NCBI GenBank assembly: GCA_029783825.1 | Contig: JAREIK010003110.1 | Coordinates: 55,864 to 119,863 of the forward strand | Direction: 5' to 3' | DNA: 64,000 nt | Origin: Sapria himalayana | Lineage: Eukaryota; Streptophyta; Magnoliopsida; Malpighiales; Rafflesiaceae | Shown here: one piece after another, positions 26,501 to 40,839 of the stretch | How positions within the stretch are numbered: the first letter of the stretch is position 1 | How the letters are laid out: each line of letters starts with the position of its first letter | The notes under the pieces: generated by a model | Database searches by the model: none | What the model was told of the DNA's origin: nothing | What the model saw: the letters and a program-made list of their open reading frames with translations, nothing else | Position numbers and translations under genes: made by a program

Positions 26501-28724
26501 TTTTTTTTAAAAAATATAAGCTTATAAAAATAAACAAAATTTCAAAAATTTAAAATTTTATTTAGTAATATATTTATACTTTTATTTTGAATTATTTTGC
26601 GTTCTACAAATATATTTTAATTAATATCTATCTTATTAATAATAGTTTATTAATTTATTTTTAGATCATTATTATAATATATATTAATACATTTTTTTAT
26701 ATTGAATCTACAACAAAAATATTATTAAGATTATTATAACTAAGTATTGTATTAATATTTTAGAACTATTAAAAAATTATTATATTTATAAAGGTTATAA
26801 CCTTTTGAAAATCACGAAAATTCATAAAAATAAATTTTTTGTTATTACATTGATTAAATAAAACCTATAAACACGAAAATGTGTAAACATATAAATCAAT
26901 AAACTCCTTAACCCCAAAAACACTAAAAACTTAAATAATTAAATAGTTATACCCTAAATAATAAATAATAAATCTCATTTTTATTAGTATTCATTATAAT
27001 TTTTAATATACATTTTAATTATTTATTAGTTTAATTTTTTAGAAATATAAATTAAAAATTAATTATTAGTGAGATAAATATAATTTAAATAATTTATTTT
27101 TCATCAAAAAATATATAGGCTTATAAATGGATACGAAAATTTAAAAATTTAAAATTAATATTTAGTAAAATATTTCACTTTGATTTTGAGTCATTTTAGG
27201 TTTTGAAAATATATTTTAAACAATATTTATCTTATTAATAATTGGTTATTACTTTTTTATGATCATTATTATAATAAATATCAATAAAATATTTTATATT
27301 GAATTTATATAATATATAATTATTATGATTTTTATAACTTTATATTGTATTCACTTTTCAAAAAAAAATTTAAAAATTATTATATGTTCAAAGGTTATAA
27401 CCTTCAAAAATGAAAAAAATTAACAAAAATAAATTTTTTGTTATTTTATCTTTTATATAAAACATATAAACCACTAAATGACTAAATACTAAAATGACTA
27501 ACCTCCTAAACCCCGAAGCCCATTAATAACTAAAACATTAAATTAGTATAGTCTAAATAATAAATCATAAATCTCAGTTTTATTAGTATTCATTATAATT
27601 TTAAATATTCATTTAAATTATTTATCAGTTTATTTTTATAGAAATATTAATTACAAAATAAATTATTAGTGCGACATATATAATTTAAATATTTTTTTAA
27701 TCAAAATAATGGTTATAAAAAGAGGCACAATTTTAATAATAAAATATTATTATTTAGTAATATATCTTATTTTGATTTTGAATCATTTTAGATTTTACAA
27801 TTATATTTTAAATTTATATCATTCTTATAAATACAAGTTTATTAATTTATTTATTGATCATTATTATAATATCTATCAATAAAATTATTTATATTGAGTT
27901 TACATTATATATAATTATTAAGGTTATTATAACTACATATTATATTTACATTTAAAAAAAAATTAAAATTATTATGTTTTCAAAGGTTACAACCTTCAAA
28001 AATTTAAAAAAATCAAAAAATTAGATTTTTTTTTGATATAATATTAAATTAAAAACTATAAATCACTAAAGGTCTAAATAATTAAATCACTAAACTCCTA
28101 AACTATAAAACACCTAAATACTTAAACCATTAAATCAGTATATCCTGAATAATAAATAGTAAATCTCAATTTTATTTGTATTCATTATAATTTTAAATAT
28201 TCATTTTAATTATTTAGTAGTTTATTATTATAGAATTATAAATTACAAAATAAATTATGAGTAAGACAAATATAATTTTAAAAATTTATTTTTAAAAACA
28301 AAAATATAAACTTATAAAAAAGCAAAACATTATAAAAAATTATTATATAGTAATATATTTTACTTTGATTTGAATAAATTTAGATTTTACAAATACTTAT
28401 AAAATAATAACTATTTTATTAATAATAGTTTATTAATTTATTTTTTGATCATAATTATAATATCTAGCAATATAAGTATTTATATTGAATTTAAATGAAT
28501 TATAATTATGAATATTATTATAAATAAATATTATATTTACATTTGAAAAAAATTTTAAAATTATTATATTTTCAAAGGATATAATCTTCAAAAATTAGAA
28601 AAAATTATAAAAATAAATTTTTTGCTATATCATTGTTTAAATAAAACTTATAAACCATTAAATGCCTAAACACTTAAACATCTAAACTCCTAAACACAAA
28701 AGTCCCTAAATACTTAAACCTTTA

Positions 28725-28775
28725 AACTCATAAACCTTAAATATAATTTAAATAATTTATTAAAATATTAATTAT
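28725..28775 (-). repeat. Truncated-monomer junction
   Basis: CTCATAAACCTTAAATATAA joins the TTTAGG-like tract directly to the region before TTATGAG, skipping the GGTATACC box. It has the same deletion as the copies near 15590, 33115 and 58665. Confidence 0.7.
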
Positions 28776-31100
28776 AAAATAAATTATGAGAGATACAAAT
28801 AAAATTTAAATAATTTATTTTTCATCAAAAAATATATAAGCTTATAAAAAGAATCAAAAACTAAAAAAAAATTTTATTTATAAATAAATTTTACTTGGAT
28901 TTTGAATAATTTTAGGTTTTGCAATTATATTTTAATTTATATCCATCATAATAATAATAACATATTTATTTATTTTTTGATAATTGGTATCATATCTATT
29001 AATAAAATTGTTTATATTTAGTTTATATTAAATATAATTATAATGATTATTTTTAGTAAATATAGAATTCACATTTTTAAAAAATTTTAAAATTATTATA
29101 TTGTCAAAGGTTATAACCTTTGAAAAAATGAAAAAATATCAAAAATAAATTTTTTGTTATTTCATTGTTTAAATAAAACCTATAAACCACTAAATGCCTA
29201 AAAACATAAATCTCTAAACTTCTAAATGAGAAAAACTCTAAATACTTTAACCATTAAACTGGTATACATTAATAATAATTCAAAAATCTCATTTTAATTT
29301 TTATTCAGTATAATTTTAAATTTTTATTTTAATTATTTAATAGTTTATTTTTTTCAAAATATTAATTACAAAATAAATTATTAGTAAGACAGATATAATT
29401 TAAATTAAACCGGTATACCTAAAATAATAATGAATAAATATCAATTTTTTCATTATAATTTTAAATATTCATTTTCATATTTATTTGTTTATTTTTATAT
29501 TAATATTAATGAAAAAATAAATTATGAGTTAGACAAATATAATTTATATAAATTATTTTTCATCAAAAAAATATAGATAAACTTATTAAAAGAAAAAAAA
29601 ATTGAAAATAAAAAATTATTATATAGTAATATAATTTGTTTTGCTTCTGAATCATTATAGGTTTTGTAATTATATTTTAATTGATATCTATTTTATTAAT
29701 AATATATTATTAATTTATTTTTTGATCATTATTAGAATAATTATCAATAATATTATTTATATTGAATTTAGATGATATTTAAATATAATGATTATTATAA
29801 CTAAATATTGAATTCACACTTGAAAAAATTTTAAAAATTATTATATTTTCAAAGGTTATAACCTTTGAAAATATAAAAAAATAATAAAAATAAATATTTT
29901 GTTATTTTAAATTTTAAATAAAACCCATAAACCACTAAATGCATACACAGTTAAATCAATAAACTTTTAAAGCCCGTAATGCCTAAATACATAAACCATT
30001 AAACCGCTATATACTACTTAATAATTAAGAAATCTAATTTTTATTTTACTTTATTATAATTTTAAATATTCATTTTAATTATTTATTAGTTTATTTTTAT
30101 ATAAATTTTTATTACAAAATAAATTATGACTGCGACAAATATAATTTAAATAATTTATTTTTAATAAAAAAAATATAAACACATATAAAATAAGTAAAAA
30201 TTTAAAAATTAAAAATTATTATCCAATAATATTTTTTTGTTTAATTTTCAATCAATTTGGGTTTTGTAAATATTTTTTAATTAATATATATCTTATTAGT
30301 AATAGTTTATTAATTTAATTTTTGATCATTAATATAATATCTATCAATAAAATTGTTTATATTGAATTTATATGATATATAATTATTAAAATTATTATAA
30401 CTAAATATTGTATTCACATTTCAAAAAATTTTAAATAATATTATATTTTAAAAGGTTATAACCTATGAAAATGACGAAAAATTACAAATTTTTTTGTTAT
30501 TTTTTTGTTTAAATAAAACCTATAAACCACTAAATGCTTAAAAACATGAATCGCAAAACACCTATACGACAAAACCTCTAAATACTTAAAATATTAAATT
30601 GGTATACATTAATAATATATCATAAATCTCATTTTAATTTTTATTCAGTATAATTTTAAATTTTTATTTTAATTATTTATCAGTTTATTTTTATAAAAAT
30701 ATTAATTACAAAATTATTTATTTGTGAGATAGATATAATTTAAATTTTTTATATTTCATCAAAAAAAATATAAGCTTATAAAAATAGGCTCAATTTAAAA
30801 AAAAATTATTATTTAGTAAAATATTTTATTTGTATTTTATATCATTTTAAATTTTGTATTTATATTTTAATTTATATCATTCTTTTTAATAATAGTTTTT
30901 TAATTATTTATTGATCATTATTATTATATCTTTTAATAAAATTATTTATATTGAGTATACATTATATAAAATTACTAAGATTATTATAACTTAATATTAT
31001 ATTCACATTTATAAAAAATTAAAAATTATTATATTTTCAACGGTTATAACCTTCAAAAATTTAAATTTTTTGTTTTTTCATTCTTTAAATAAAAACTATA

Positions 31101-31148
31101 AATCACTAAAGGTCTAATCAAATAAATCACTAAAGGTCTAATCAAATA
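31101..31148 (+). repeat. 24-bp exact tandem duplication
   Basis: The 24-bp unit starting AATCACTAAAGGTCTAATCA occurs twice head to tail, then a third partial copy (AATCACTAAACT) leads back to consensus. This is a recent slippage event confined to one monomer. Confidence 0.9.
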
Positions 31149-33104
31149 AATCACTAAACTCCTAACCACAAAACACAAAAATACTTAAAACATTAAACTG
31201 ATATATCTTGAATAATAAATAATAAATCTCAATTTTATGTGTATTCATTATAATTTTAAATATTCATTTTAATTATTTATTAGTTTATTATTATAGAATT
31301 ATAAATTACATAATAAATTATGAGTAAGAAAAATATAATTTAAATAATTTATTTTTAAAAACAAAAATATAAACTTATAAAAAAAGCAAAATATTAAAAA
31401 AAATTATTATTTAGTAATATATTTTACTTTGATTTTGAATAAATTTAGATTTTGTAAATATATTTTAAATAATATCTATCTTATTAATAAAAGTTTATTA
31501 AATTTTTTTTGTTCATTTTTATAATATCTAGCAATGTAATTATTAATATTGATTTTAATTGACTTATAATTATTAAGATTATTATAACTTAATATTATAT
31601 TTACATTTGAAAAAAAATTTAAAATTATTATATTTTCAAAGGTTAAAACCTTTGAAAATGTGAAAAAATATTAAAAATAATTTTTTGGTTATTTCATTGT
31701 TTAAATAAAACCTATAAACCACTAAATGCCTAAAAACATAAATCACTAAACTTCTAAATGATAAAACCTCTAAATACTTTAACCATTAAACTAGTATACA
31801 TTAATAATAATTCATAAATCTCATTTTAATTTTTATTCAGTATAATTTTAAAATTTTATTTTAATTATTTATTAGTTTATTTTTTTTAAAATATTAATTA
31901 CAAAATAAATTATTAGTAAGACAGATATAATTTAAATTAAACCAATATACCCTAAATAATAAATAATAAATATCATTTTTTTAATTATAATTTTAAATAT
32001 TCATTTTAATATTTATTTGTATTTTTATATTAATATTAATTACAAAATAAATTGTGTTAAACAAATATAATTTATATAAATTATTTTTCATCAAAAAAAT
32101 ATAGATAAACTTTAAAAAAAAAATTCAAAACAAAATATCATTATATAGTAATATATTTTGCTTTGCTTCTTAATAATTTTTGATTTTGTAATTATATTTT
32201 AATTGATATTTATCTTATTAATAATATATTATTATTTTATTTTTTGATAATTATTTGAATATTTATCAATAAAATTATTTATATTGAATTTATATGAAAT
32301 ATAAATATAATGATTATTATACTAAATATTATATTCACAAGTTAAAAAAATTAAAAATTATTATATTTTCAAAGGTTATAACCTTCAAATATTAAAAAAA
32401 TCAAAAAATTAAATTTTTTATTCTTTCATTCTTTAAATAAAAACTATAAATCACTAAAGGCCTAAACACATACATCACCAAACCGCAAGACACTTAAATA
32501 CTTAAACCATTAAACTAGTATATCCTAAATAATAAATAATAAATCTCTATTTTATTTGTATTCATTATAGTTTTAGATATTCATTTTAATTATTTATTAG
32601 TTTATTTTTATAGAATTATAAATTAAAAATAAATTATGAGGAAGACAAATATAATTTAAATAATTTACTTTTAATAAAAAAAACATAAACTTATAAAAAG
32701 AAGCAAAACATCAAAAAAATTATTATTTACTAATATATTTTATTTTGATTTTGAATAAATTTACGTTTTGAAAATATATTTTAAAATAAAATCTTTCTTA
32801 TTAATAATAGTTTATTAATTTATTTTTTGATCATTAATATAATATCTATCAATATAATTGTTTATTTTGAATTTACATGATATATAATTATTAAGATTTT
32901 CATAACTAAATATAGTATTCACATATAAAAAAAATTTAAAAATTGTTATATTTTCAAAGGGTATAACCTTCAAAAATGATAAAAAATACCAAAAATAAAT
33001 TTTTTGTTATATCATTGTTTAAATAACACTTATAAATCATTAAATGCCTAATCACATAAATCTCTAAACTCCTAAACTTTGAAGCCCATAAATACTTAAA
33101 CATT

Positions 33105-33160
33105 TAAACTCGTAAACCTTAAATAAATTTAAATAATATATTAAAATATTAATTACAAAA
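33105..33160 (-). repeat. Truncated-monomer junction
   Basis: CTCGTAAACCTTAAATAAAT joins the same two monomer regions as at 28735 and 58665, i.e. the same ancestral deletion. Confidence 0.7.
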
Positions 33161-36100
33161 TAAACTATGAGTGATACAAATATAATTTAAATAATTTATT
33201 TTTCATCAAAAAAATATATAAGCTTATAAAAATAAGCAAAAACTAAAAAACAAAAATTATTATTTAGTAATAAATTTTACATTGTTTTTGAATCATTTTA
33301 GATTTTTTAATTATATTTTAATTTATATCTATCATATTAATAATAGCATAATAATTTATTTTTTGATAATTGATATCATATCTATCAATAAAATTTTTTA
33401 TATTTAGTTTATATTATATATAATTATAATGATTATTATTACTAAATATTGCATTCATATTTTTAAAAAAATTGAAAATTATTATATTTTCAAAGGTTAT
33501 AACCTTTGAAAATCTAAAAAAATATCAAAAATATTTTTTTTGTTATTTCATTGTTTAAATAAAACCGGTATACCCTAAATAATAAATAATAAATCTCATT
33601 TTTTTTCATTATAATTTTAAATATTCATTTTAATTATTTATTTGTTTATTTTTATATAAATATTAATAACAAAATAAATTAAGAGTTACACAAATATAAT
33701 TTATGTAAATTATTTTTCATCAAAAAAATATATATAAACTTTTTAAAAGAAAAAAAAATTCAAAACAAAAAATTATTATATAGTAATATTTTTTGCTTTG
33801 CTTCTGAATCATTTTAGGTTTTGTAATTTTATTTTAATTGATATCTATCTTATTAAAAATAGATTATTAATTTATTTTTTGATCATTATTAAAATATTTA
33901 TCAATAAAATTGTTTATATTGAATTTACATGATATATAATTATAATGATTATTATAACTAAATATAATATTTACATTTGAAAATAATTCAAAAATTATTA
34001 TATTTTTAAGGCTTATTATCTTTCAAAATGAGATAAAATCACAAAAATAAATTTTTTGTTATTTTATTATTTATATAAACCTATAAACTACTAAATGCCT
34101 AAACACTTAAATCATTAAACTCCTAAACCACAAAACCCTTATATAATTAAACATTTAAACCATCTATAATGGTTTAAGTATTTATAAATAATATATAAAT
34201 ATCTATCAATAAATAATAGTTTATTAATTTATATTTTGATCATTATTATATTTATATTTATATTTAGTTTATTAATATCTATCGATAAAATTGTTTATTT
34301 TTAATTTACATGATATATAATTATTAATTTTAATATAGCTAAATATTGTATTCACTTTTGAAAAAACTTTAAAAATTATTATATTTATAAAGGCTATAAC
34401 CTTCAAAATTGATAAAAATTTTGAAAATTAATTTTTTTGTTATTTCATTATTTAAATAAAACATATAAACTACTAAATGCCTAAACACTTAAATCACTAA
34501 ACTTTTAAATTCCTAAATACTTAAACCATTAAACCTGTATACCCTAAATAATTAATCATAAATCTCATTTTTATTTGTATTCATTATAATTTTAATATTC
34601 ATTTTAATTCTTTATTAGTTTAGTTTTATAGAAATATTAAATACAAAATAAAATTATGAATGAGACTAATTTAATTTAAATAACTTATCTTCATCAAAAA
34701 AAGTTAAAGCTTATAAAAAGAATCAAAAATTTAAAAATAAAAAATTATTATTTAGTAATATACTTTTCTTTGATTTTGAATCGTTTTAGGTTTTGCAAAT
34801 ATATTTTAATTAATATCTATCTTATTAATAATAGTTTATTAATCTATTTTATGATCAGTATTATAATATCGACCAATAAAATTATTTATATTGAATTTAC
34901 ATGATATTTAATTTTTATGATTACTATAATTAAATATTGTATTAACATTTGAATAAAAATTAAAAATTATAATATTTTCAATTGTTATAACCTTGAAAAT
35001 GAGAAAAAAATCATAAAAATAATTTTTATGTTATTTAATTATTTAAATAAAATTTATAAACCACAAAATACCTAAATACTTAAATTACTAAACTCCTAAA
35101 CCCTGATACTACTGCACCACACACACATAGCGACAGACCACAGTACACACGTGCACATATTCTTGTCCATTTTGATGTAGCATTTAGAGGGGCCAGCAAG
35201 TCCTGGAAGCATCCAGATGTATGGGCCACCAACTTGTAGAGGGCCCCACTAGCAAGCCGGGATGATAACATTCAGACAACTGATGAGACCGAGCAAAGTG
35301 GTCGGGTGTAAACCCAGGAGTAGCTAGGAGTGGGTCCCACTAGCCCTATCAGGCAGCATAAAGGGCCTCCCAACCACCGCCCAACAGGAGTAGTGTGTAA
35401 TCCATTATTAATTGGAGAGCCAGCAAAATCCGAAGCATCACCAAGAAGGGCCTGTAAGCAATGGAGTCCAGACCAACCACACAGGACCGAAAGATTCAAA
35501 CTTGTAGTTTATGTTTGTAGTCTTATTTCTATTTTGGACTTTGTATGCACCATGTACTCGTAGAGACGGATCATGACATACTCACACACACAATCTTGTC
35601 TGTTCTTTATGTAGCAAGCAATGAGGGCAACTAGACCCATGAGTATCTCTAAGTGGGGCCCACTAATGCATTTTGTAAATGCACATTAGGCAATGCTATA
35701 CTACCTGGAGTAGAAGACCCATCTTTAGAGCATTTTATAATTTTACTTGTATTCTAGCTTGGTTGTACGCATAGATAATTAGACTATGAGATGGACCTCA
35801 TCACACATGCACACCGATGCATGCATATTTTTTGATATTTTGTCGGTGCAACATATAGCCACTTCTTGGAGCTCGAGGAGGAAGCAATCTAACCCAAGAG
35901 ATACCCTTTTGAGAATCATTGGAGCAAAAGAATGTGGAATTCATAGGTGAGAAAGAATTGACAAAGTGCCGTAGATATGGACTTGTGGATTTATGGGTAT
36001 TCAGTTATATATGTATTCCATTGCATAACAATGACATAGGCAAACATTTGATGCTGCATGCCACACACATGCACAATCTTATATTTGCATAGTTTTAATA

Positions 36101-36350
36101 TGGTGAATCATTCAGGTTCCTCGAAAAGGCTTGGAAAAATCCAAATGGAAAGGATGTAGTGCGCATAATGACTCAATGCCAACTCTAAAGTCCGAGAATG
36201 CCAGGTGATTTTAGTTGTATTCGTACGCTTGGAGGCATTATGTTTTTTTATGTATTTTATGCATAAAATCATTAAGGTGCATAGAATTTGGTGGGCTAGC
36301 CTAAATTAGTCAGCTTTTTAGTCTCTTGTAGGATGTGTACCTAAATGATA

Positions 36351-36387
36351 AATAAAGTTTGTATTTTCCAAAAAAAACAAAAAAAAC
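36351..36387 (+). terminator. Poly(A)-signal-like AATAAA plus A-rich tail, insert copy 3
   Basis: AATAAA at 36351-36356 is followed by GTTTGTATTTTCC and an A run interrupted once by C, as in copy 2. Confidence 0.35.
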
Positions 36388-36463
36388 CATAAACCCTAAA
36401 CTTTAAATCCTAAACCATAAACCATAAACTATAACCCAAATCCATAAATCCAAAATACTAAAT
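36388..36463 (-). repeat. Degenerate telomere-type (CCCTAAA)n tract, insert copy 3
   Basis: CATAAACCCTAAACTTTAAATCC and the following CCTAAACCATAAACC words match a decayed CCCTAAA array directly after the A-rich tail. Confidence 0.7.
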
Positions 36464-37577
36464 CTCATGCTTAGCACTTTTATAATGAAATGACTAAGTG
36501 TTAATTTTAAATTGAAATTCACAACTTTTATGAATATCACAGAATTATCTTTTTGTATATGTAACACAAAGTCAGGACTCATGGGGTGAGTTATGGATTC
36601 AGTCTATTTCTTGCTTTAGATTATTGTAGCATTAGCAATAATCATCATTGTATATTTTGTATCTAGAACCCAAAATCATATCGATGAGAATATGCCATAA
36701 CTTGTGTCTCTCTATTGAACATATTGTTATGGCACTAAGAATGATCATGAATACATATTTAATCACTATAATACTAGTTCAGAGTATTGGATATGACCAT
36801 AGCTTGTGCATTTTATCTTTATATTGCAGAGTCATTGTGCTAGGAATGATTGTAACTTTGGACATTCCTCAAGAGAAAAAGTCATTACACTAGAAATAGT
36901 TAAAGTTCGAGTACTACTCTTTATAACTTTCTATAGCTAAAATTCTTGGGATTGGAAATATGACTATGGCTTTTTTTTTAATTGTGACCTCAAGTGTCAA
37001 TATGCAAAACTAATATTTTCAACAATGATTAAAACCTTTTATACATTTGAATGTGATTCATTTACACCTTTTTGGGTATTGTGAGCTTGTATCATAACTC
37101 ATTTAATATAAAAAGAAAGAAATGATACTTTTCATATCCATGAGGATATAAAAAAAAGGCTTAGACATGCCAATAAAATAAATTTTTTGATTCTTGATTG
37201 AAAGAGAGCCCATACTTCTCGCCCTGCTCAAACCACCCTAGGGCTTGTTTGTTCGAATAGGCTACAAGATGGTTATTTTTTTAGAGGTGCACTATGTTTT
37301 AAAAAAATTGCTTTGAGTGTTTGCATGAGAGATATTTTAGAAGAAATTACAATAATCAATATAAATAGCATCCTCAATAACTAGCTATTTCAATACATAG
37401 GGGTACAACGTTGGTTTAGTCTGTTAGCATACATGAGTCAATTACCTTTGATAGCCCAGTGATTCAACATCAAATAAGATGAGACATAATATAGATAAAG
37501 TAAAAGCTCTTATTATTTTGGTTAGAGATTTAGCAATCATTCTAGATTTGAGAGAGGAACAAAATAAATTATTTTAA

Positions 37578-40500
37578 TTATTCAATAAAATTTTAATTAT
37601 TTATCAGTTTATTTTTATAAAAATATTAATTACAAAATAAATTATTAGTGAGATAGATCTAATTTAAATTAAACCGGTATATCCTAAATAATAAAGAATA
37701 AATCTCATTTTTTTCAATTTAATTCTAAATATTCAAATTTAATTAATTATTTGTTTATTTTTATATAAATAATAATTACAAAATAAATTATGAGTTACAC
37801 AAATATAATTTATATAAATTATTTTTCATCAAAATAATATAGATAATCTTTTTAAAAAAAAATTCAAAACAAAAAAATTAATATATAGTAATATATATTG
37901 CTTTGCTTCTGAATTAGTTTAGGTTTTGTAAATATATTATAATTGATATCTATCATATTAATATTAGATTATTAAATTATTTTTTGATCATTTTTAGAAT
38001 ATTTATCAATAAAATAGTTCATATTGAATTTATATGATATATAAATATAATGATTATTATAACTAAATATCAAATTCACTTTAGAAAAAAATTTAAAAAT
38101 TATTATATTTTCAAAGTTATAACCTTAAAATATTAGAAAAAATAATAAAAATAAATTTTATGTTATTTTATTTTTTAAATAAAATCTATAAACCACTAAA
38201 TGCATACACAGTTATATCGATAAACTCCAAAACCCTATAATGCTTAAATACATAAACCATTTATATTAGTTATTAGTTTATTTTTATAGAAAATTTTATT
38301 ACAAAATAAATTATGAGTGGGACACATATAATTTAAATAATTTATTTTTAATCAAAATATATATATACGCTTTTAAAATAAGGATAAAATAAGTATTATT
38401 AAAAATTAAAAATTAGTATCAACTAATATATTTTACTTTAATTTTGAATCAATTTGGGTTTTGTAAATATTTTTTAATTAATATCTATCTTATTATAAAT
38501 AGTTTATTAATTTAATTTTTGATCATTATTATAATATCTATTAATAAAATTGTTTATATTTATTTTATATGATATAGAATTATTAAAATTATTATAACTA
38601 AATATTGTATTCAAATTTCAAAAAATTTTAAATATCATTAAATTTTCAAAGGTCATAACATTTGAAAATGAAAAAAAATTACAATTTTTTTTGTTATTTT
38701 AATTTTTAAATAAAACCTATAAATCACTAAATGCCTAAAAACATAAATCGCTAAACTCTTAAATGACAAAACCTCAAAATAATTAAATCATTAAACTAGT
38801 ATACATTAATAATAAATCATAAATCTCATTTTAATTTTTAATCAGTATAATTTTAAATTTTATTTTAATTATTTATCAGTTTATTTTTATAGAAATATTA
38901 ATTACAAAATCAATTATTAGTGAGACAGATATAACTTAAATTAAACTGGTATACCCTAAATAATAAATAAAATATCTTATTTTTTTTTCCATTATAATTT
39001 TTAATATTCATTTTAATTATTATTTTTTTATTTTTATATAAATATTAATAAAAAATAAATTATGAGTTAGACAAATATAATTTATGTAAATTATTTTTAA
39101 TCAAAAAAATATAGATAAACTTTTTAAAATAAAAAACAATTTAAAAACAAAAAATTATTATATAGTAATATATTTTGCATTGCTTATGAATCATTTTATG
39201 TTTTGTAATTATATTTTAATTGATATCTATCTTTTTAATAATAGATTATTAATTTATTTTTTTGATCATTATTAAAATATTTATCACTAAAATTGTTTAT
39301 GTTGAAATATGATATATTAATATAATGATTATTATAACTAAATATTGAATTCACTTTTGAAAAAAATTTAAAAATTATTATATTTTCAAAGGTAATAACC
39401 TTTGAAAATATCTAAAAATAATAAAAATAAATGTTTTGTTATTTTATTTTTTAAATAAAACCAATAAACCACTAAATTCTTACACAATTAAATCAGTAAA
39501 CACCTAAACCCCGTAATACCTAAATACTTAAACCATTAAACTACTATATAATACATAATAATTAATAATTCTAATTTTAATTTCTATTTATTATAGATTA
39601 TATTTCATTTTAATTATTTATTAGTTTATTTCTATATAAATATTTATTATAAAATAAATTATGAGTGCGACAAATATAATTAAAATAATTTAATTTTAAT
39701 CAAAAAAATATATATACGCTTATAAAAGAAGTAAAAATTTAAAAATTAAAAATTATTATCCAAAAATATATTTTACTTTAATTTTGAATCAATTTGGGTT
39801 TGGTAAATATTTTTTAATTAATATCTATCTTTTTATTAATAGTTTATTATTTTAATTTTTGATCATTATTATATTGTCTATCAATAAAATTGTTTATATT
39901 GAATTTATATGATATATAATTATAAATATTATTATAAATAAATATTGTATTCACAGTTCAAAAAATTGTAAATATTATTATATTTTCAAAGGTTATAACA
40001 TATGAAAATGAAAACAAATTATAGAAAATTTTTTTGTTATTTTATTTTTTTATATAAAACCTATAAAACACTAAAAGAATAAAAACATAGATTGCTAAAC
40101 TCCAAACAACAATACCTCTAAATACTTAAACTATTAAACTGGTATACATTAATAATAAATCTTAAATCTCATTTTAATTTTTATTTAGTATAATTTTAAA
40201 TTTTTATTTTAATTATTTATCAGTTTATTTTTATAAAAATATTAATTACAAAATTAATTATTAGTGAGACGGATCTAATTTAAATTAAACCGGCATCCCT
40301 AAATAATAAATTATAAATAATAAATCTCATTTTTTTTATTATAATTTTAAATATTCATTTTAAGTATTTATTTGTTTATTTATATATAAATATTAATTAC
40401 AAAATAAATAATGAGTTTTTACAAATTTAATTTATATAAATTATTTTCCATCAAAAAAATTTAGATAAACTTATTAAAAAATAAAAAATTTAAAATCAAA

Positions 40501-40828
40501 AAATTATTATATAGTAATATATTTTTATTTGCTTCTGAATCATTTTAAGTTTTGTAATTATATTTTAATTAATATCTATTTTATTATTAATGGATTATAA
40601 ATTTATTTTTTGATTATTATTAGAATATTTATCAATAAAATTGTTTATATTGAATTTATATTATATATAAATATAATGATTACTATAACTAAATATTGTA
40701 TTCACATTTGTAAAAAATTTAAAAATTATTATATTTTCAAAGGTTATAACATTTGAAAATATCAAAAAATAATAAAAAATTTTTTTGTTATTTTATTTTT
40801 TAAATAAAACCTATAAACCACTAAATGC
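37578..40828 (-). repeat. Satellite array, - orientation, left of hAT copy 1
   Basis: Here the higher-order unit is clear. The fragment junction TTTAAATTAAACCGG or similar recurs at about 37660, 38940 and 40275, a step of roughly 1.3 kb. Each step holds two different monomers (one with GCATACACAGTTAAATC, one with ACATAAATCGCTAAACTC) plus a fragment of about 150 bp. Confidence 0.85.
40821..40828. repeat. Left target-site sequence CTAAATGC of hAT copy 1
   Basis: CTAAATGC directly precedes the left terminus. It belongs to the consensus satellite (ACCACTAAATGCATAC). The right duplicate is missing because the element's other end is deleted. Confidence 0.8.
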
Positions 40829-40839
40829 TAGGGGTGCTC
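40829..40839 (+). repeat. Left terminal inverted repeat of hAT copy 1
   Basis: TAGGGGTGCTC is identical to the left terminus of the complete element at 51979. It is followed by GGGATGGGACG-type subterminal words. Confidence 0.9.

Larger units (their letters stand above)
24656..35104 (-). repeat. Satellite array, - orientation (10.4 kb)
   Basis: Continuous reverse monomers with palindromes about every 600 bp. Higher-order structure is visible: the variant types near 25434-26330 and 26865-27250 recur in the same order near 45618-46560 and 47260-47690, about 20 kb downstream. Short fragments joined at GATCTAATTTAAATTAAACC (24745) or GATATAATTTAAATTAAACC (29395, 31935) punctuate the array. At 33555 a monomer lacks its TTTAGG-like tract (TTTAAATAAAACCGGTATACC). 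No gene or RNA is seen. Confidence 0.88.
35105..37577 (+). repeat. 2.5-kb unclassified insert, copy 3
   Basis: Same orientation and same satellite junctions as copy 2 (CTCCTAAACCCTGATACTAC at the left, GAGAGGAACAAAATAAATT at the right). The flanking satellite variant is AATATCGACCAATAAAATT. Minus-strand open frames at 35272-35499 and 35080-35271 correspond to those in copy 1. The frame corresponding to 5493-5696 contains a stop here. The insert is unclassified: no TIR, LTR, reverse-transcriptase or transposase motifs were seen. Confidence 0.85.

Noticed and set aside
35330..35563. 77-codon + frame in insert copy 3
   Set aside because: The equivalent region of copy 2 has stop codons; it is also antisense to another equally weak frame.
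3981..37577. A single giant palindrome centred near 20770, because insert copies 1 and 3 are almost equidistant from it
   Set aside because: The intervening features do not mirror: the microsatellite exists only on the left, insert copy 2 only on the right, and the variant monomers and the 8.9-11.1 kb inversion have no mirrored partners.
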